DNA of 64,000 bases from the NCBI GenBank assembly GCA_032622095.1, contig CP136064.1:264037863-264101862 (forward strand). Direction: 5' to 3'. This DNA is from Siphonodentalium dalli. Lineage: Eukaryota; Mollusca; Scaphopoda; Gadilida; Siphonodentaliidae. Shown piece after piece: positions 1 through 11,311 of the stretch. The notes beneath the pieces were generated by a model. It was not told where the DNA came from, made no database searches, and saw nothing but the letters and a program-made list of their open reading frames with translations. Made by a program: the position numbers and the translations under genes. Every line of letters starts with the position of its first letter. Positions within the stretch are counted from its first letter, which is position 1.

Positions 1-2235
1 AGTGTGCTGGTTTAATAATGACTGTTTTAGTTTCATAATGACTGTGATGGTTTAATAATGACTGTGCTGGTTTAATCATGACCGTGTTTAATAATGACTG
101 TGTTGGTTTAATAATGACTGTGTTTGTTTAATAATGACTGTGCTTGTTTAATAATGACTATGCTGGTTTAATAGTGACTGTGTTGGTTTAATAATGACTG
201 TGTTGGTTTAATAATGACTGTGTTGGTTTGATAATGACTGTGCTGGTTTAATAATGACTGTGTATGATTAATATTGACTGTGTTGGTTTACTAATGACTG
301 TATCTGTTTAATAATGACTCTGTTGGTTTATTAATGACTGTGTATGATTAATATTGACTGTGTTGGTTTACTAATGACTGTATCTGTGTAATAATGACAG
401 TTTGTTTAATAATGACTATGCTGGTTTAATAATGACTGTGTTGGTTTAATAATGACAGTTTGTTTAATAATGACTGTGTTGGATTAATAATGACTGTGTT
501 GGTTTAATAATGACTGTGATAGTTTAATAATAACTGCGTATGATTAATAATGACTGTGCTGATTTAATATTGACTGTGTTGGTTTACTAATGACTGTGTC
601 GGTTTAATAATGACTCTGTTGGTTTAATAATGACTGTGCTAGTTTAATAATAACTGTGTATGATTAATAATGACTGTGCTGGTTTAATAATGACTGTATT
701 TGGTTTAATAATTACTGTGCTGGTTTAATAATGACTGTGTTGGTTTAATAATGACATTTGGTTTAATAATGACTGTGTTGATTTAATAATTGCTGCGTTG
801 GTTTAATAATGACTGTGTTGGTTTAATAATGACTGCGTTGGTTTAATAATGACTGTGCTCGTTTAATAATGACTGTGTTTGTTTAATAATGACTGTGTTT
901 GTTTAATAATAACTGTGCTGGTTTAATAATGACCGTGTTTAATAATGACTGTGTTGGTTTAATAATAACTGTGCTGGTTTAATACTGACTGTGCTGGTTT
1001 AATACTGACAGATGGTTTAATAATGACTGTGCTGGTTTAATAATGACTGTGTTTAATCATGACTGTGTTGGTTTAATAACGACTGTGTTGGTTTAATAAT
1101 GACTGTGCTGGTTTAATAATGACTGTGTGTGAATAATATTGACTGTGTTGGTTTACTAATGACTGTGTCGGTTTAATAATGACTCTGTTGGTTTAATAAT
1201 GACTATGCTAGTTTAATAATAACTGTGTATGATTAATAATGACTGTGCTGATTTAATATTGACTGTGTTGGTTTACCAATGATTGTGTCGGTTTAATAAT
1301 GACTATGTTGATTTAATAATGACTGTTCTAGTTTCATAATAACTGTGTATGATTAATAATGACTGTGCTGGTTTAATAATGACTGTGTGTGAATAATATT
1401 GATTGTGTTGGTTTACTAATGACTGTGTCGGTTTAATAATGACTCTGTTGGTTTAATAATGACTGTGCTAGTTTAATAATAACTGTGTATGATTAATAAT
1501 GACTGTGCTGGTTTAATAATGACTGTGTTGGTTTAATAATGACTGTGTTTGTTTAATAAACACTGCATTTATTTAGTAGTGACTATGTTGATTTAACCAT
1601 GACTGTGTTGGTTTAATAATGACTGTATTTGGTTTAATAATTACTGTGCTAGTTTAATAATGACTGTGTTGGTTTAATAATGACTATCTTTGTTTAGTAA
1701 TGACTGTTGGTTTAATAATGACTGTGTTGATTTAATAATGACTGCGTTGGTTTAATAATGACTGTGTTGGTTTAATAATGACTATGTTGGTTTAATAATG
1801 ACTGTGTTGATTTAATAATGATTGTGTTGGTTTAATAATGACTATGTTGGTTTAATAATGACTGTGTTGGTTTAATAATGACTTTGTTGATTTAATAATA
1901 CCCGTGTTGGTTTAATAGTGACTGTGTTGGTTTAATAATGACTGTGTTGGTTTAATAATGACTGTGTTGATTTAACAATGACTCCGTTGGTTTAATAATA
2001 ACTGTGTATGATTAATAATGACTGTGTTGGTTTAATAATGAATGTATTGGTTTAATAATGACTGTGTTGATTTAATAATACCCGTGTTGGTTTAATAGTG
2101 ACTGTGTTGGTTTAATAATGACTGTGTTGGTTTAATAATGACTGTGTTGATTTAACAATGACTCCGTTGGTTTAATAATGACTGTGTTGGTTTAATAATG
2201 ACTGTTTGTTAATGCAAATGACTGTTTGTTAATGG
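1..2235. repeat. 20-bp satellite array with higher-order structure
   Basis: About 110 head-to-tail copies of a 20-bp unit close to GACTGTGTTGGTTTAATAAT fill the left edge and continue off the window. Variant units (GTGTATGATTAATATT, GTGTCGGTTTAATAAT, GACTCTGTTGG, CCCGTGTTGG) recur in the same order at about 260/340, 540-690, 1120-1280, 1380-1500 and 1890/2070. Blocks of several units have therefore been duplicated together. The array decays after 2212. No coding potential was recognised. Confidence 0.97.
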
Positions 2236-2622
2236 CCATTCCCGTCATTTTGCAAACACCATGCAGCGCCACCATTTTGTATTTGAAAATATATAAGTTC
2301 TTGAATGTTTGATATATAGAAACCAGCCAATACTCCAAGGATTATATAGCTAATAATATGTAATCGGGGTTCTCCATGAGGTATCTAATGATAGTCAATC
2401 TCAGTAACACTAAGTAATATTTGGCAGGGATGTTCGATTGGATATCAGAAAATAGGATATCATATAATCCCATAATATGACAAATATAGCGAATTATCGA
2501 AAAATGAAATACAACGAAAAATTGAAATAGGAATTTTTTGAAAAATAAAGGCGCGTTTCTTAACAGCATCGCTTTGTCCCGCCAGCATCATAACAACACT
2601 TAAGCAGATGTGAATCAATTAC
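2236..2622. other. non-coding stretch downstream of the LDLa/TM exon
   Basis: This lies between the satellite and the last recognised exon of the minus-strand CUB-LDLa gene. If the splice donor at 2622 is used, this is the start of the next intron. If not, bases 2622-2560 are coding and the rest is 3' UTR. No domain, repeat family or clear AATAAA on the minus strand was seen. Confidence 0.5.
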
Positions 2623-2909
2623 CTGAGGTCTTGAAACAGTTTTACCCGTAGTCCGGCGGGTAACGCATATGAACCGGATGACGAATCCCAAAATAACCAT
2701 AAACATGAAACCGCCCACAGACGCTCCTATAATATCAGCTGTCGTTATAAAATCACCCAAATCATCATCATCATCATCATCGCACCACTCCTCGTCGTCG
2801 GCTGAATCAGCATCACAGTTGTTTGTACCGTCGCATTTAAGAGAAGAGTCGATACATTCATTGGCACCGATATATTCAGTACAGCTGTACCCAGAACAAT
2901 AACCGTTAC
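2623..2909 (-). CDS. CUB-LDLa membrane protein, LDLa plus transmembrane exon
   Basis: This is the most 3' exon seen of a minus-strand gene, bounded by an AG acceptor (2911-2910) and a CAG|GTAATT donor at 2622. It begins with two bases of a split Gly codon and encodes 95 residues. First comes an LDL-receptor class A module with six cysteines in the usual order (C-x4-C-x8-C-x6-C-x5-C-x10-C) and an acidic calcium-site-like end. A run of seven Asp encoded by GAT repeats follows, then a hydrophobic helix (about IIGASVGGFMFMVILGFVI) and a basic stop-transfer tail (RFICVTRRTTGK). This orientation gives an extracellular LDLa and a cytoplasmic C-terminus. If the donor is ignored, the frame runs 20 more codons to a stop at 2560-2562, which would end the protein with a Cys-rich tail. 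Both ends are possible. Neto- or LRP12-like receptors combine the same modules, but I cannot assign orthology. Confidence 0.85.
2760..2781. repeat. coding ATC/GAT trinucleotide microsatellite
   Basis: An uninterrupted ATC repeat on the plus strand, read as GAT on the minus strand, encodes the Asp run between the LDLa module and the transmembrane helix. Its length sets the charge and length of the juxtamembrane linker. Confidence 0.9.
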
Positions 2910-3089
2910 CTGTGATCGAAACAAACGTGAAATCAGTATAAGTTCATGTACGTGTACGTGGCTATAGAGTGTCTTTATGTGAGGATACACAACAGCAACC
3001 CCCCCCCCCCCGAGGCAGACCACAATTTCCAAATCCACGCGTGCACCCCGAGCCTTGTGTTGAATTTGTTTTAACTTTATCTAAAGCTG

Positions 3090-3400
3090 TCCAAATGTTG
3101 GACAATTCCGTCCTAATGACCTAATTGTTGGTAAATTCTAGCCTGATGCCCTAATTCTTGGTAAATTCCAGCCTAACGCCCCTAACTGTTGGTATATTAT
3201 AGCCTGAGGCTCTAATTGTTGGAAAATTCCAACCTAACACCCATAATTGTTGGTAAATTCCAGCCTAAGACCCTAATTATTGGTAAATTCTATCCTGAGA
3301 CCCTAATTGTTAGTAAATTCCAGCCTAACGCCCCTAATTGTTGGTAATTACAGGCTAACGCCCATAATTGTTGGTATTTTCCAACTAATTGCCATTTCAG
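3090..3400. repeat. about 30-bp tandem repeats
   Basis: About ten diverged copies of a unit near CCTAATTGTTGGTAAATTCC plus AGCCTAACGC, in the intron between the LDLa exon and the second CUB exon. A run of C at 3000-3012 precedes them. Confidence 0.85.
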
Positions 3401-3419
3401 TCTAAAAAATTAATCTGAT

Positions 3420-4600
3420 GTCGGAACCTGTTCGACTTTTATTCTAAATACGAAAATGATCGCACCGAATACTGATTGGAATATGAAACTAACAGAACAA
3501 ATTCAACCTACCTTTTGTCTGCAATTTCAACAAATGTTGTGTCAGGCTTGGGCTTTTGGAAATGTTGGCCAAAGTTTGGTGTGATGAGGTAATGATGCAA
3601 CTTAGGCCTCTTCACACGCGCTATAGACTGTTAAAAGTGACATATTAAGCGTTGTGTGGGAACTAAAGTCGGCATACCTTGAACAGTCATATATAATTTT
3701 ACTGGCGGGGCTTAGTAAATGATCAATTTTTGCTATAAATTTATTTTTGAGAATTATTTTCTAGACTTACAACGCTTGACCTAATTTTCTAAATTCAATG
3801 TAAAATTATAAAATAAAGAGTTAAATACATCTAGCGCCCCTAATTGTCGTTAATTTCGAACGCATGGCCATTTATGTCAAACAAAATTGACCAAAGTATG
3901 AAAAATTTCGACTTTTATTCTAAAAACAACAATGTTCGCACCAAATACTGATTGGAATATGAAACTAAAACAGAACAAATTCAACCTACCTTCTGTCTGC
4001 AATTTCAACAAATGTTATGCCAGGCTTGAGCTATTGGAAATGTTGGCGCCAAAGTTTGGTGTGAGGAGGTAATGATGCAACTTACGCCTCTTCTCGCGCG
4101 CTATAGACTGTTAAAAGTGACATATTAAGCGTTGCCGGGAAGTAAAGTCGGCATACCATTGGACAGTCATATATAATTTTACTGGCGGGGCTTAGTAAAT
4201 GATAAATCTTTTTGCTATAAATTTATTTTTGAGAATTATTTTCTAGACTTACAACGCTTCACCTAATTTTCAAAATTCAAAATTAAATAGTTAAATACAT
4301 CTAACGCCCCTAATTGTCGGTAATTTCGACCGCATGGCCATTTATGTCAAACAAAATTGACCAAAGTATGAACAATTTCGACTTTTTTTTCTAAAAACAA
4401 CAATGTTCGCACCGAATACTGATTGCAATATGAAACTAAAACAGAACAAATTCAACCTACCTTTTGTCTGCAATTTCAACAAATCTTGTGTCAGGCTTGA
4501 GCTATTGGAAATGTTGGCGCCAAAGTTTGGTGTGAGGAGGTAATGATGCAAATTGGGCAACTTCACACACGCTATGTATACTCGGATATCCGTTTAACGT
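3420..4600. repeat. about 475-bp tandem repeat, 2.4 copies
   Basis: The segment starting TTCGACTTTT recurs at about 3427, 3907 and 4377. It carries the same internal order: TTCAACCTACCTT, TGTCTGCAATTTCAACAAAT, TTTGGTGTGA, ACGCGCTATAGACTG. Copies differ by small indels. No protein was recognised. Confidence 0.88.
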
Positions 4601-5020
4601 AACATGGTTAGTTAGTTTTTATTCTTTACATGCACAGCGATATCATACGATACGTGGCATGCAAGCTGAAACGCTTTGTCGTTATTCTTTTATGCGCCAT
4701 ACACCTTGAGAACTGAGCCACCGGTACCCTTATGCTATTGATCGTGAGGTCTGGGTGAATTTCCCATTGATCTTAATTATACCGATCTGGGGAGGTCTAC
4801 AAAAAAAAGACCGATTGGTCTTTCCCCACCCCCATACATCTGGGGGCGAGTCACTAAACTGTTCTATAATCTATAATAATATTATTATCTTTCATACGAT
4901 ACTTGGACACGTTTCATTCGCATTGCCTTTGCAGGACATGGACTAATTATTTCTTGAGAATATTCAATAAAACATGAACACATCGTCAAGCAGTTAACAT
5001 TTCAAAATATTCAATACATT
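4601..5020. other. unassigned intronic sequence
   Basis: Intronic spacer between two tandem arrays. I see no domain-bearing frame, inverted repeat or known element. Confidence 0.5.
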
Positions 5021-6470
5021 TAAAGTTCACTCTCTTACATCAGTGAGTAATATGCAACTATAAAGTCATCCCCTGAATCCTTAATGTTAGTAAACAAATG
5101 GGTGAATCCTCCGTACCCGTTACATCAGTGAGTACTATGCAACTATAAAGTCATCCCCTGAATCCTTAATGTTAGTAAACAAATGGGTGAATCCTCCGTA
5201 CCCGTTACATCAGTGAGTACTATGCAACTATAAAGTCACCCCCTGAATCCTTATAATGTTAGTAAACAAATGAGTGAATCCTCCGTACCGGTTACATCAG
5301 TGAGTACTGTGCTACTATAAACTCACCCCTGAATCCTTCGTACCGGTTACATCAGTGAGTACTATGCAACTATACAGTCACCCCCTGAATCCTGAATGTT
5401 CTTAAACAAATGGGTGAATCCTCCGTACCGGTTACACCAGTGAGTGCCATGCAACTATAAAATCACACTTGAATCCTGAATTTTAGTAAACAGAAATGAG
5501 TGAATCTTCCGTACCGGTTACACCCGTGAGTACTATGCAACTATAAAGTCACCCCCTGAATCCTTAATGTTAGTAAACAAATGGGTGAATCCTCCGTACC
5601 CGTTACATCAGTGAGTACTATGCAACTATACAGTCAACCCCTGAATCCTGAATGTTCTTAAACAAATGGGTGAATCCTCCGTACCGGTTACATCAGTGAG
5701 TGCCATGCAACTATAAAATCACACCTGAATCCTGAATTTTAGTAAACAGAAATGAGTGAATCTTCCGTACCGGTTACACCCGTGAGTACTATGCAACTAT
5801 AAAGTCACCCCCTGAATCCCTAATGTTAGTAAAAAAATGGGTGAATCCTCCGTACCGGTTACATCAGTGAGTACTATGCAACTATAAAGTCACCCCCTGA
5901 ATCCTGAATGTTCTTAAACAAATGGATGAATCCTCCGTACCGGTTACATCAGTGAGTGTCATGCAACTATAAAATCACCCCTGAATCCTGAATTTTAGTA
6001 AACAGAAATGAGTGAATCTTCCGTACCGGTTACACCCGTGAGTACTATGCAACTATAAAGTCACCCCCTGAATCCTGAATGTTAGTAAACAAATGGATGA
6101 ATCCTCCGTACCGGTTACATCAGTGAGTAGTATGCCACTATAAAGTCACCCCCTGGATCCTGAATGTTAGTAAACAGAAATGGGTGAATCATCTGTATCG
6201 GTTACATCAGTGAGTACTATGTCACTATAAAGTCACCCCTCAATCCTGAATGTTAGTAAACAAATGGGTGAATCCTCCGTACCGGTTACATCAGTGAGTA
6301 CTATGCAACTATAAAGTCACCCCCTGAATCCTGAATGTTCTTAAACAAATGGGTGAATCCTCCGTACCGGTTACATCAGTGAGAACCATGCTACTATAAT
6401 GTCACCCTCTCAGTCCTGAATGTCAGTAAACAGAAATCAGAAATGGGTGAATCCTCCGTACCGGTTAAGA
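5021..6470. repeat. about 85-bp minisatellite, roughly 17 copies
   Basis: Each unit contains ATCAGTGAGTACTATGCAAC, then TATAAAGTCACCCCCTGAAT, then AGTAAACAAATGGGTGAATC and CTCCGTACCGGTTAC. Landmarks fall at 5041, 5126, 5211 and 5298. Two sub-variants (TTAATGTTAG versus GAATGTTCTTAAAC) alternate in blocks, suggesting multi-unit duplication. Confidence 0.95.
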
Positions 6471-6884
6471 AATTATGGAATACATACGTAGTAAATTTAC
6501 ACTAATAGCCTAGTTTTCACACGGTTGTTGAAGTAGCATCCATAACTGTAAGAGGTATTAGACTTAATTATATAAAAAATATGTAATGTGGTCTGAAAAT
6601 TATTCAAAATGTGTAAGTGTGCGCTAAAAATCTGCGTACCAGCCTTGTTGTTGTTGAATCCGGAATACCGGTTAAATTGATCATATGAATCCCGAGCACC
6701 AGTTAACAGAGGGGTATAATGAATCCCGCGTTCAGCCTGGAAATGGCATGACACCCTCCTTTTTGGCCAGGAAGACTGATCGGTCTTTGTTAGACGAATC
6801 AGTCGAATTAAGATCGATCGGTGGTTTCGAATCAGTCGAATTAAGATCGATCGGGGGTTTTCTCTGACCTCTTGGTGTACTGAC
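6471..6884. other. intronic spacer with a short direct repeat
   Basis: This contains a tandem pair around 6798-6860 (GAATCAGTCGAATTAAGATC, then GATCGG) and nothing else recognisable. It ends at the splice donor of the second CUB exon. Confidence 0.5.
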
Positions 6885-7016
6885 CTGACGTGAATGCCGT
6901 GAAAACCAATGTGAATCCGTCCATAGTGAGAGAACCGTCACTCATGAACACCAGTGTTGCGTATCTCTGTGTAGTCACCATGTTACCATAGTGATGGGTG
7001 TGTCCGCTCAGTGTTG
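6885..7016 (-). CDS. CUB-LDLa membrane protein, second half of CUB domain
   Basis: A 132-bp minus-strand exon in phase 1 at both ends, with acceptor GCAG|CA at 7018-7017 and donor G|GTCAGT at 6884. It completes a split Ala codon and then encodes a segment from TLSGHTHHYG through YATLVFMSDGSLTMDGFTL to VFTAFTSG. This is the C-terminal beta-sandwich half of a CUB domain: the positions of the usual LCG, the LxFxSD and the GF motifs are all recognisable. The two cysteines that normally form the second CUB disulfide are absent (LSG in place of LCG), so the domain would have a single bridge. Removing or adding this exon keeps the reading frame. It joins the exon at 27413-27655 upstream and the LDLa exon downstream with matching phases. 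Confidence 0.82.
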
Positions 7017-7455
7017 CTGCAATGTAGATGGAAATAATTGTCTGCAAGCAAACTAATAAACGGAAAGCCGGTCCGACAATATTTGGTTGTCAACAGTAGA
7101 TCTAAACATTGCAATTGTCAGTCTTGAAAAGCCGTTGGGTCGATCAATTAAACTGTGTTATGCAATGCAACATACAGTCCTTTACTTAGTCCTTATTCGA
7201 GTAATTTCAGAAATTGTGGGAAATGACCACGTGAACGTCCTTAGTGAAGTAGTCTATGACGTGAATTTGGGCGGGAAAAACATTTAGGCTGAAATGGGTC
7301 GAAAATAGGCAGTCCGAAAATAAACGGAAATTGTCCATAACAAGTATACAACGTCAGAGAGCAAAACTCAAATAAACGTTCTTTATTATTATAATTATCA
7401 GATACAATATCTTAAAATTTTCGACCAACTGTTGAATGGGAATTTTAGTTATATA
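7017..7455. other. left end of the 20-kb CUB-splitting intron
   Basis: Sequence between the second CUB exon and block X. No gene, tandem repeat or inverted repeat that I can support. Confidence 0.45.
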
Positions 7456-9687
7456 TGTTGCTTTGAGCTCAGAGCGATTTATATGCCTGTATCGCCTGGG
7501 GTATCAAATTCAAATTGTTTGTTTAATTGATATCAATTGCATGTTATGTGTTCTGTTTATTGTTACAATAAACATGTCACTGCAATAAATCAATCAATCA
7601 TATTGGATTGTGTTTGTTCATATTGGTTTGGAAACAATGTTATTTATTTTAAGAATAACAAATTTATTATCAAGTTGGAACACAAACGATATATATTTCA
7701 TCTCGAATTTATTGTTGTTATTATTATTTTGTTCATGCATGGGTACAACAATTGATTTGGAAATTGATAAAATATGTCAGAAAATGATGACTGAAAATGA
7801 AGCTGTTGTATTCTGTGCCTGGTGGTATGTTTTTGGGGCGGTGTGTCTTTGGGGTCGGTTGTCCCGTTCCCATTGACCGATTGAGGACACCGCAATTTTA
7901 CGATACCAGGATTCAACAACAAATGTTCATTAGTTTCTCATATTATCGGTCACCATGTTGTGAAATTTAACACCAAAATCTGCTTTAAACTATATGTTCA
8001 ACAACCGGTTTATGCAACATACGAGATGAGTTGGATAGCTCATTAGTCTAGCATCAATATACGAGATGAGTTGGATAGCTCGTTAGTCTAGCATCAATAT
8101 ACGAGATGAGTTGGATAGCTCATTAGTCTAGCATCTTTGGAAAAGGACGAATTTTGAATTTGCAATGCAGCCGAGATATCTTGCCGTCATTTTGAAGCGA
8201 ATAATTTCTCGGCCCACATGGTCAGAAGGAACTAAATGTTTTCCATAGGCAGGGATGTGGCTAGAGGGTCTCCGCTGGGGGGTATCCACCTTGGGAATTT
8301 CCAACTGCACCCCCCCCCCCCCCCTTGAGTCGGAATAACACCAACACAACTTTTTGCATAATTCCATTTGCACCCCCCCCCCCCCCCTTGAGTCAGAAAA
8401 TCGCACCAACACAACTTTTTGCATAATTCCATTTCCACCCCCCCCCCCCTTGTACATCATGATCAGGCCTAATTTCCTATATATTCATAAGCCATGCTTC
8501 TATTTTCCCAGTATGAGAACATTAAGATATTTTAACCTGAAAATTTCACCAAAAAAAAACAACTAGTGATCTAATTCCAGACAAATGCACACAGCTACCG
8601 ACAACAGACCAGGAAACACCGGGCCGACCATGGTTGTTCGGCCCGGTGTGAGAAAATTTTGAAAACTATACAAGAAAATCGCAAATCCTAGCATCTAGAC
8701 TGGCCTCAACTGAAGCTTTCCTAGTGTTTGAAATTTCAAACCTCATGCTCCTCCTCAGGTTGGAAAATTCTTCAACTGATGACCATTTATGTCTACAAGT
8801 TTGACCAAATGTAGTAAAATATTGTTTTGCTAAACTAATTAGCAGTTTTGTATTTGGCCATGTGGATGGGGCAATGACACACCGGGCCGACCATGGTTCG
8901 GCCCGGTGTGCGAAAATTTTGAAATCTGAACAAGAAAATCGCAAAATCCTAACATCTAGACTAGCCTCAAGCCTTCCTACTGTTGGAAATTTCAAACCCT
9001 ACACCCCCACTTAGGTTGGAAAATTTCCAACTGATGACAATTCCAATGACAATGTTGACCAATTGTATGACAATATTGTTTTCTTAAATTAACTAGAAGT
9101 TTTTGACTGGCCACGGGGGAGGGACCAGGACACAAGCTTTCCAAGTGTTGGAAATTTCCAACCTGTCACCCCCTAAGGTTGGAAAATTTCCAACTGATGA
9201 CCATTTCTGTCAAATATTTTGACAAAAAATAGGAACATATGCAAATATTGGTCGAAAAACAATAAATTCCCCCCAATAAATTGTTTTATAATCAAACTAC
9301 AAGAACATTTTCAACCTATTGTTGGTGTGAAATTTCGTTGTGGCAGGTATGAAATTTCCAACTATTGAAAATATAGCTCTCTGCTGGGGGGTGAGACACC
9401 CCCCCCCCCCCACCCCCCCCCCCCCTCTAGCCACATCCCTGTCCATAGGCTACATTGTTAACGTTTGACCACGCCCACGCTAAATCCTCGAGTTCAGAAG
9501 TGCACGATGCATGCGTTCGTGAAGACCACGCCTTTCGGCATCTGTTCGCACAGAGCCATTTCGAGCCATGCCTTTTTTTAAAAACAACATTACGTTTTCC
9601 ACACTACCCCACTTTTTGCACAGAATTTGACAGTCTGACGAAAGCTAATACACAGCCACACTATTAGAGCTCTCCCGCCATTGTTTG
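7456..9687. mobile_element. block X, copy 1 (2.2-kb dispersed repeat)
   Basis: This 2.23-kb block reappears at 19716-21946 in the same orientation, with only scattered substitutions and poly-C length changes. The shared part begins TGTTGCTTTGAGCTCAGAGC and ends CTCCCGCCATTGTTTG. No terminal inverted repeat or unambiguous target duplication is visible. The first 150 bp resemble a LINE 3' end (AATAAATCAATCAATCA). It contains three copies of a 40-bp direct repeat (GAGATGAGTTGGATAGCTC) at about 8022-8135 and a complete nested hAT-type element. It could be a composite transposon or a recent local duplication. Confidence 0.85.
8250..9441. mobile_element. non-autonomous hAT-type element nested in X copy 1
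   Basis: Terminal inverted repeats CAGGGATGTGGCTAGAGG are flanked by a perfect 8-bp duplication TCCATAGG (8242-8249 and 9442-9449). CAGGG ends and 8-bp duplications are typical of hAT. Inside are three C-rich units of about 65 bp (CACCAACACAACTTTTTGC) and hairpins built on ACCGGGCCGACCATGGTT, but no transposase. The same element sits in X copy 2, so it inserted before X was copied. Confidence 0.85.
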
Positions 9688-9928
9688 AACACGAACGCAT
9701 TTCAGACTAGGAAACGCCCACGTTTTTACATGCTATGGGTATTATATTTCTTATAATGTGTCAATTTATTTGATATATTATACGCCAATCGCCAATTTTT
9801 TAACTCGTATTCGAGATACCGTGTAAAAACGAAAGGGACGTAATTCTACTTATTTAGTTCCTTCTAACCACATGGGTGTTACCGTAATGTCATTTCGATC
9901 AAAGAGGGATAATCCAAAATCCAAAATA

Positions 9929-10673
9929 TGCATCTAATTCTGCTGTTCGAGCTGAACTGGGAAGCTATCCGTTATATATTGATGCATTGTTTTGAATGGC
10001 TACCAACGCTGTTAAAATTACCTCACGTTGCACGAGCAAGTTATTGCAAGAGGCAGTTATTGAACAACTTAACGGAAAAACTGGTAGTTCAAGCTTCAAA
10101 AGTTTAGAATCGTATGGGTTTACTTTAAATAGCGATGAGAGTAGTAGCGCCCTTCTGAGTAGTCTGATTTCGTTCAAACGACAGCTTAAGAAAACCCATG
10201 TTATAGATTTTCTAGTCAGTATGCTTGATAGCGCTTCTAAATCAGGCAAAAACAAGCTAAGAACATGATATAGGCGTTTCAAAAGAAATTTTGAGTTATA
10301 ACCCTACCGTATCCACACAGCTTCCCAAACTGATCGTACAATGTTTACGCGTCTGAGAATAAGTAATCATTCTCTTGCTATTGAAAAAGGTAGGCATACG
10401 CAACCGAAAAAGACACCGTTACCATTACGGCTGTGTGTTTTTTGTGAAGACAAAATCGTCGAAAACGAAAGACACTTCTTAATTGACTGCCCCCATTATT
10501 CCACCCAGCGTAGTGAATTACTAAAACTAATGGAGGGAAATTTTATTAATTTTCGACTGATGAGTAGATGGGACCAACTGAAGCATATATTAGATAATGA
10601 CCTTACACAACATTGTGCGAAAGTTTGCAACATAGTCAGGAGGTTTTTCGAGTGCAGATTGAACAATACATAA
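9929..10673 (+). pseudogene. CR1-like LINE ORF2, 3' remnant
   Basis: Broken frames match the C-terminal part of the CR1-like ORF2 found at 25238-26895. ASNSAVRAELG matches ASNHASRAELG, KNKLRT then YRRFKRNFEL matches NKLRTYRIFKRRYEV, and FTRLRISNHSLAIEKGRH matches FTRLRVSNHKLEIEKGRH. It ends with a CxxC...HFLIDCP zinc-knuckle-like motif. There are stops and at least one frameshift near 10265, so this is a dead 5'-truncated copy of a related but different element. Confidence 0.85.
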
Positions 10674-10762
10674 ATATTATTATATAATGTATATTAAGCT
10701 ACTTGACTGAGTGATGTTATTATTACAGTTTATATATGTTCATTATATATGTTCATTAACAT

Positions 10763-10785
10763 ATGACGTAATCGCGGTGACGTCA
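10763..10785. promoter_or_regulatory. CRE-like sites upstream of a small ORF
   Basis: TGACGTAA (10764-10771) and a full palindromic TGACGTCA (10778-10785) lie about 130 bp before the ATG at 10910. A third TGACGTCA occurs at 11286-11293. These match the CREB/ATF consensus. Whether they drive transcription of the neighbouring retroelement is inference. Confidence 0.35.
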
Positions 10786-10909
10786 AGTCGCAACTGTAAT
10801 TCGCTCTCTGGGAAGATAAATATATCGCCTATTGTCGTTTCTTAAAACGACACATGACAACTTATTAACTTACACTCACTGGACATTGGTCATCGGAGGT
10901 ATAGGTGAA

Positions 10910-11311
10910 ATGGCGGACGATGAAGCGGACAACGAAACTGTGATCTCTACATCTATAGATATACCAGTACCGGTACCGAAGGTTACGGAAATGCGGGATT
11001 ACTCACTGAGAATTGACAAAGTTGCAAAAAAGAAATCGAAGGGAATGTCTGTTTATTTCGATAATGTGGAAGTGAAAAACAAAGGAAGATGTGTCACAAT
11101 CGATTTGGATACCAGGAAATTCGAAGCATACAGGTATGGTGTGACAGAAATATATTGGGATTCTGTTAAGCTGAAGGAGAAAAACGGATCTATTTGGCGC
11201 GTTGCCTGCGACAAAAAAGGTGTTGAAGTTGAGGAAATTGTTCCAACCAGAAGTAAGTCGTGTATGCTAACTATTCACAATTGGTTGACGTCATGCGTTA
11301 GGCGTAACTGA
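10910..11311 (+). CDS. unrecognised 133-aa acidic/basic ORF next to the I-like LINE
   Basis: The frame is open from 10832, but I prefer the ATG at 10910, which has good context (GTGAAATGGCGG) and starts MADDEADNET. After an acidic start comes a mixed charged segment (YSLRIDKVAKKKSKG, GRCVTIDLDTRKFEAYRYG, WRVACDKKGVEVEEIV). I recognise no family. A strong donor-like GTAAGT lies at about 11251-11256 inside the frame, so the real product may be spliced and the last 20 residues may not be coding. The last codons overlap one arm of a 17-bp inverted repeat whose other arm lies just after the LINE's ORF2. It may be a 5' ORF of that LINE or an unrelated host or element exon. Confidence 0.4.
   Translation: MADDEADNETVISTSIDIPVPVPKVTEMRDYSLRIDKVAKKKSKGMSVYFDNVEVKNKGRCVTIDLDTRKFEAYRYGVTEIYWDSVKLKEKNGSIWRVACDKKGVEVEEIVPTRSKSCMLTIHNWLTSCVRRN
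11292..11308. repeat. left arm of 17-bp inverted repeat around the I-like LINE
   Basis: CATGCGTTAGGCGTAAC is the exact reverse complement of GTTACGCCTAACGCATG at 17080-17096. The two arms are 5.8 kb apart and bracket gag and pol of the LINE. Confidence 0.85.

Noticed and set aside
7537..7876. Small frames at the start of block X (also 19797-20135)
   Set aside because: Same peptide in both X copies, in LINE-3'-end-like sequence, without known motif. More likely non-coding.
8128..8460. Gly/Cys-rich frames (GGGGG) in X
   Set aside because: Caused by poly-C tracts within the nested hAT element. Frames change with tract length between the copies.
9688..9928. Exact right boundary or target duplication of block X
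   Set aside because: Compared TTG/TTTG-type flanks at both copies. The matches are too short to call.
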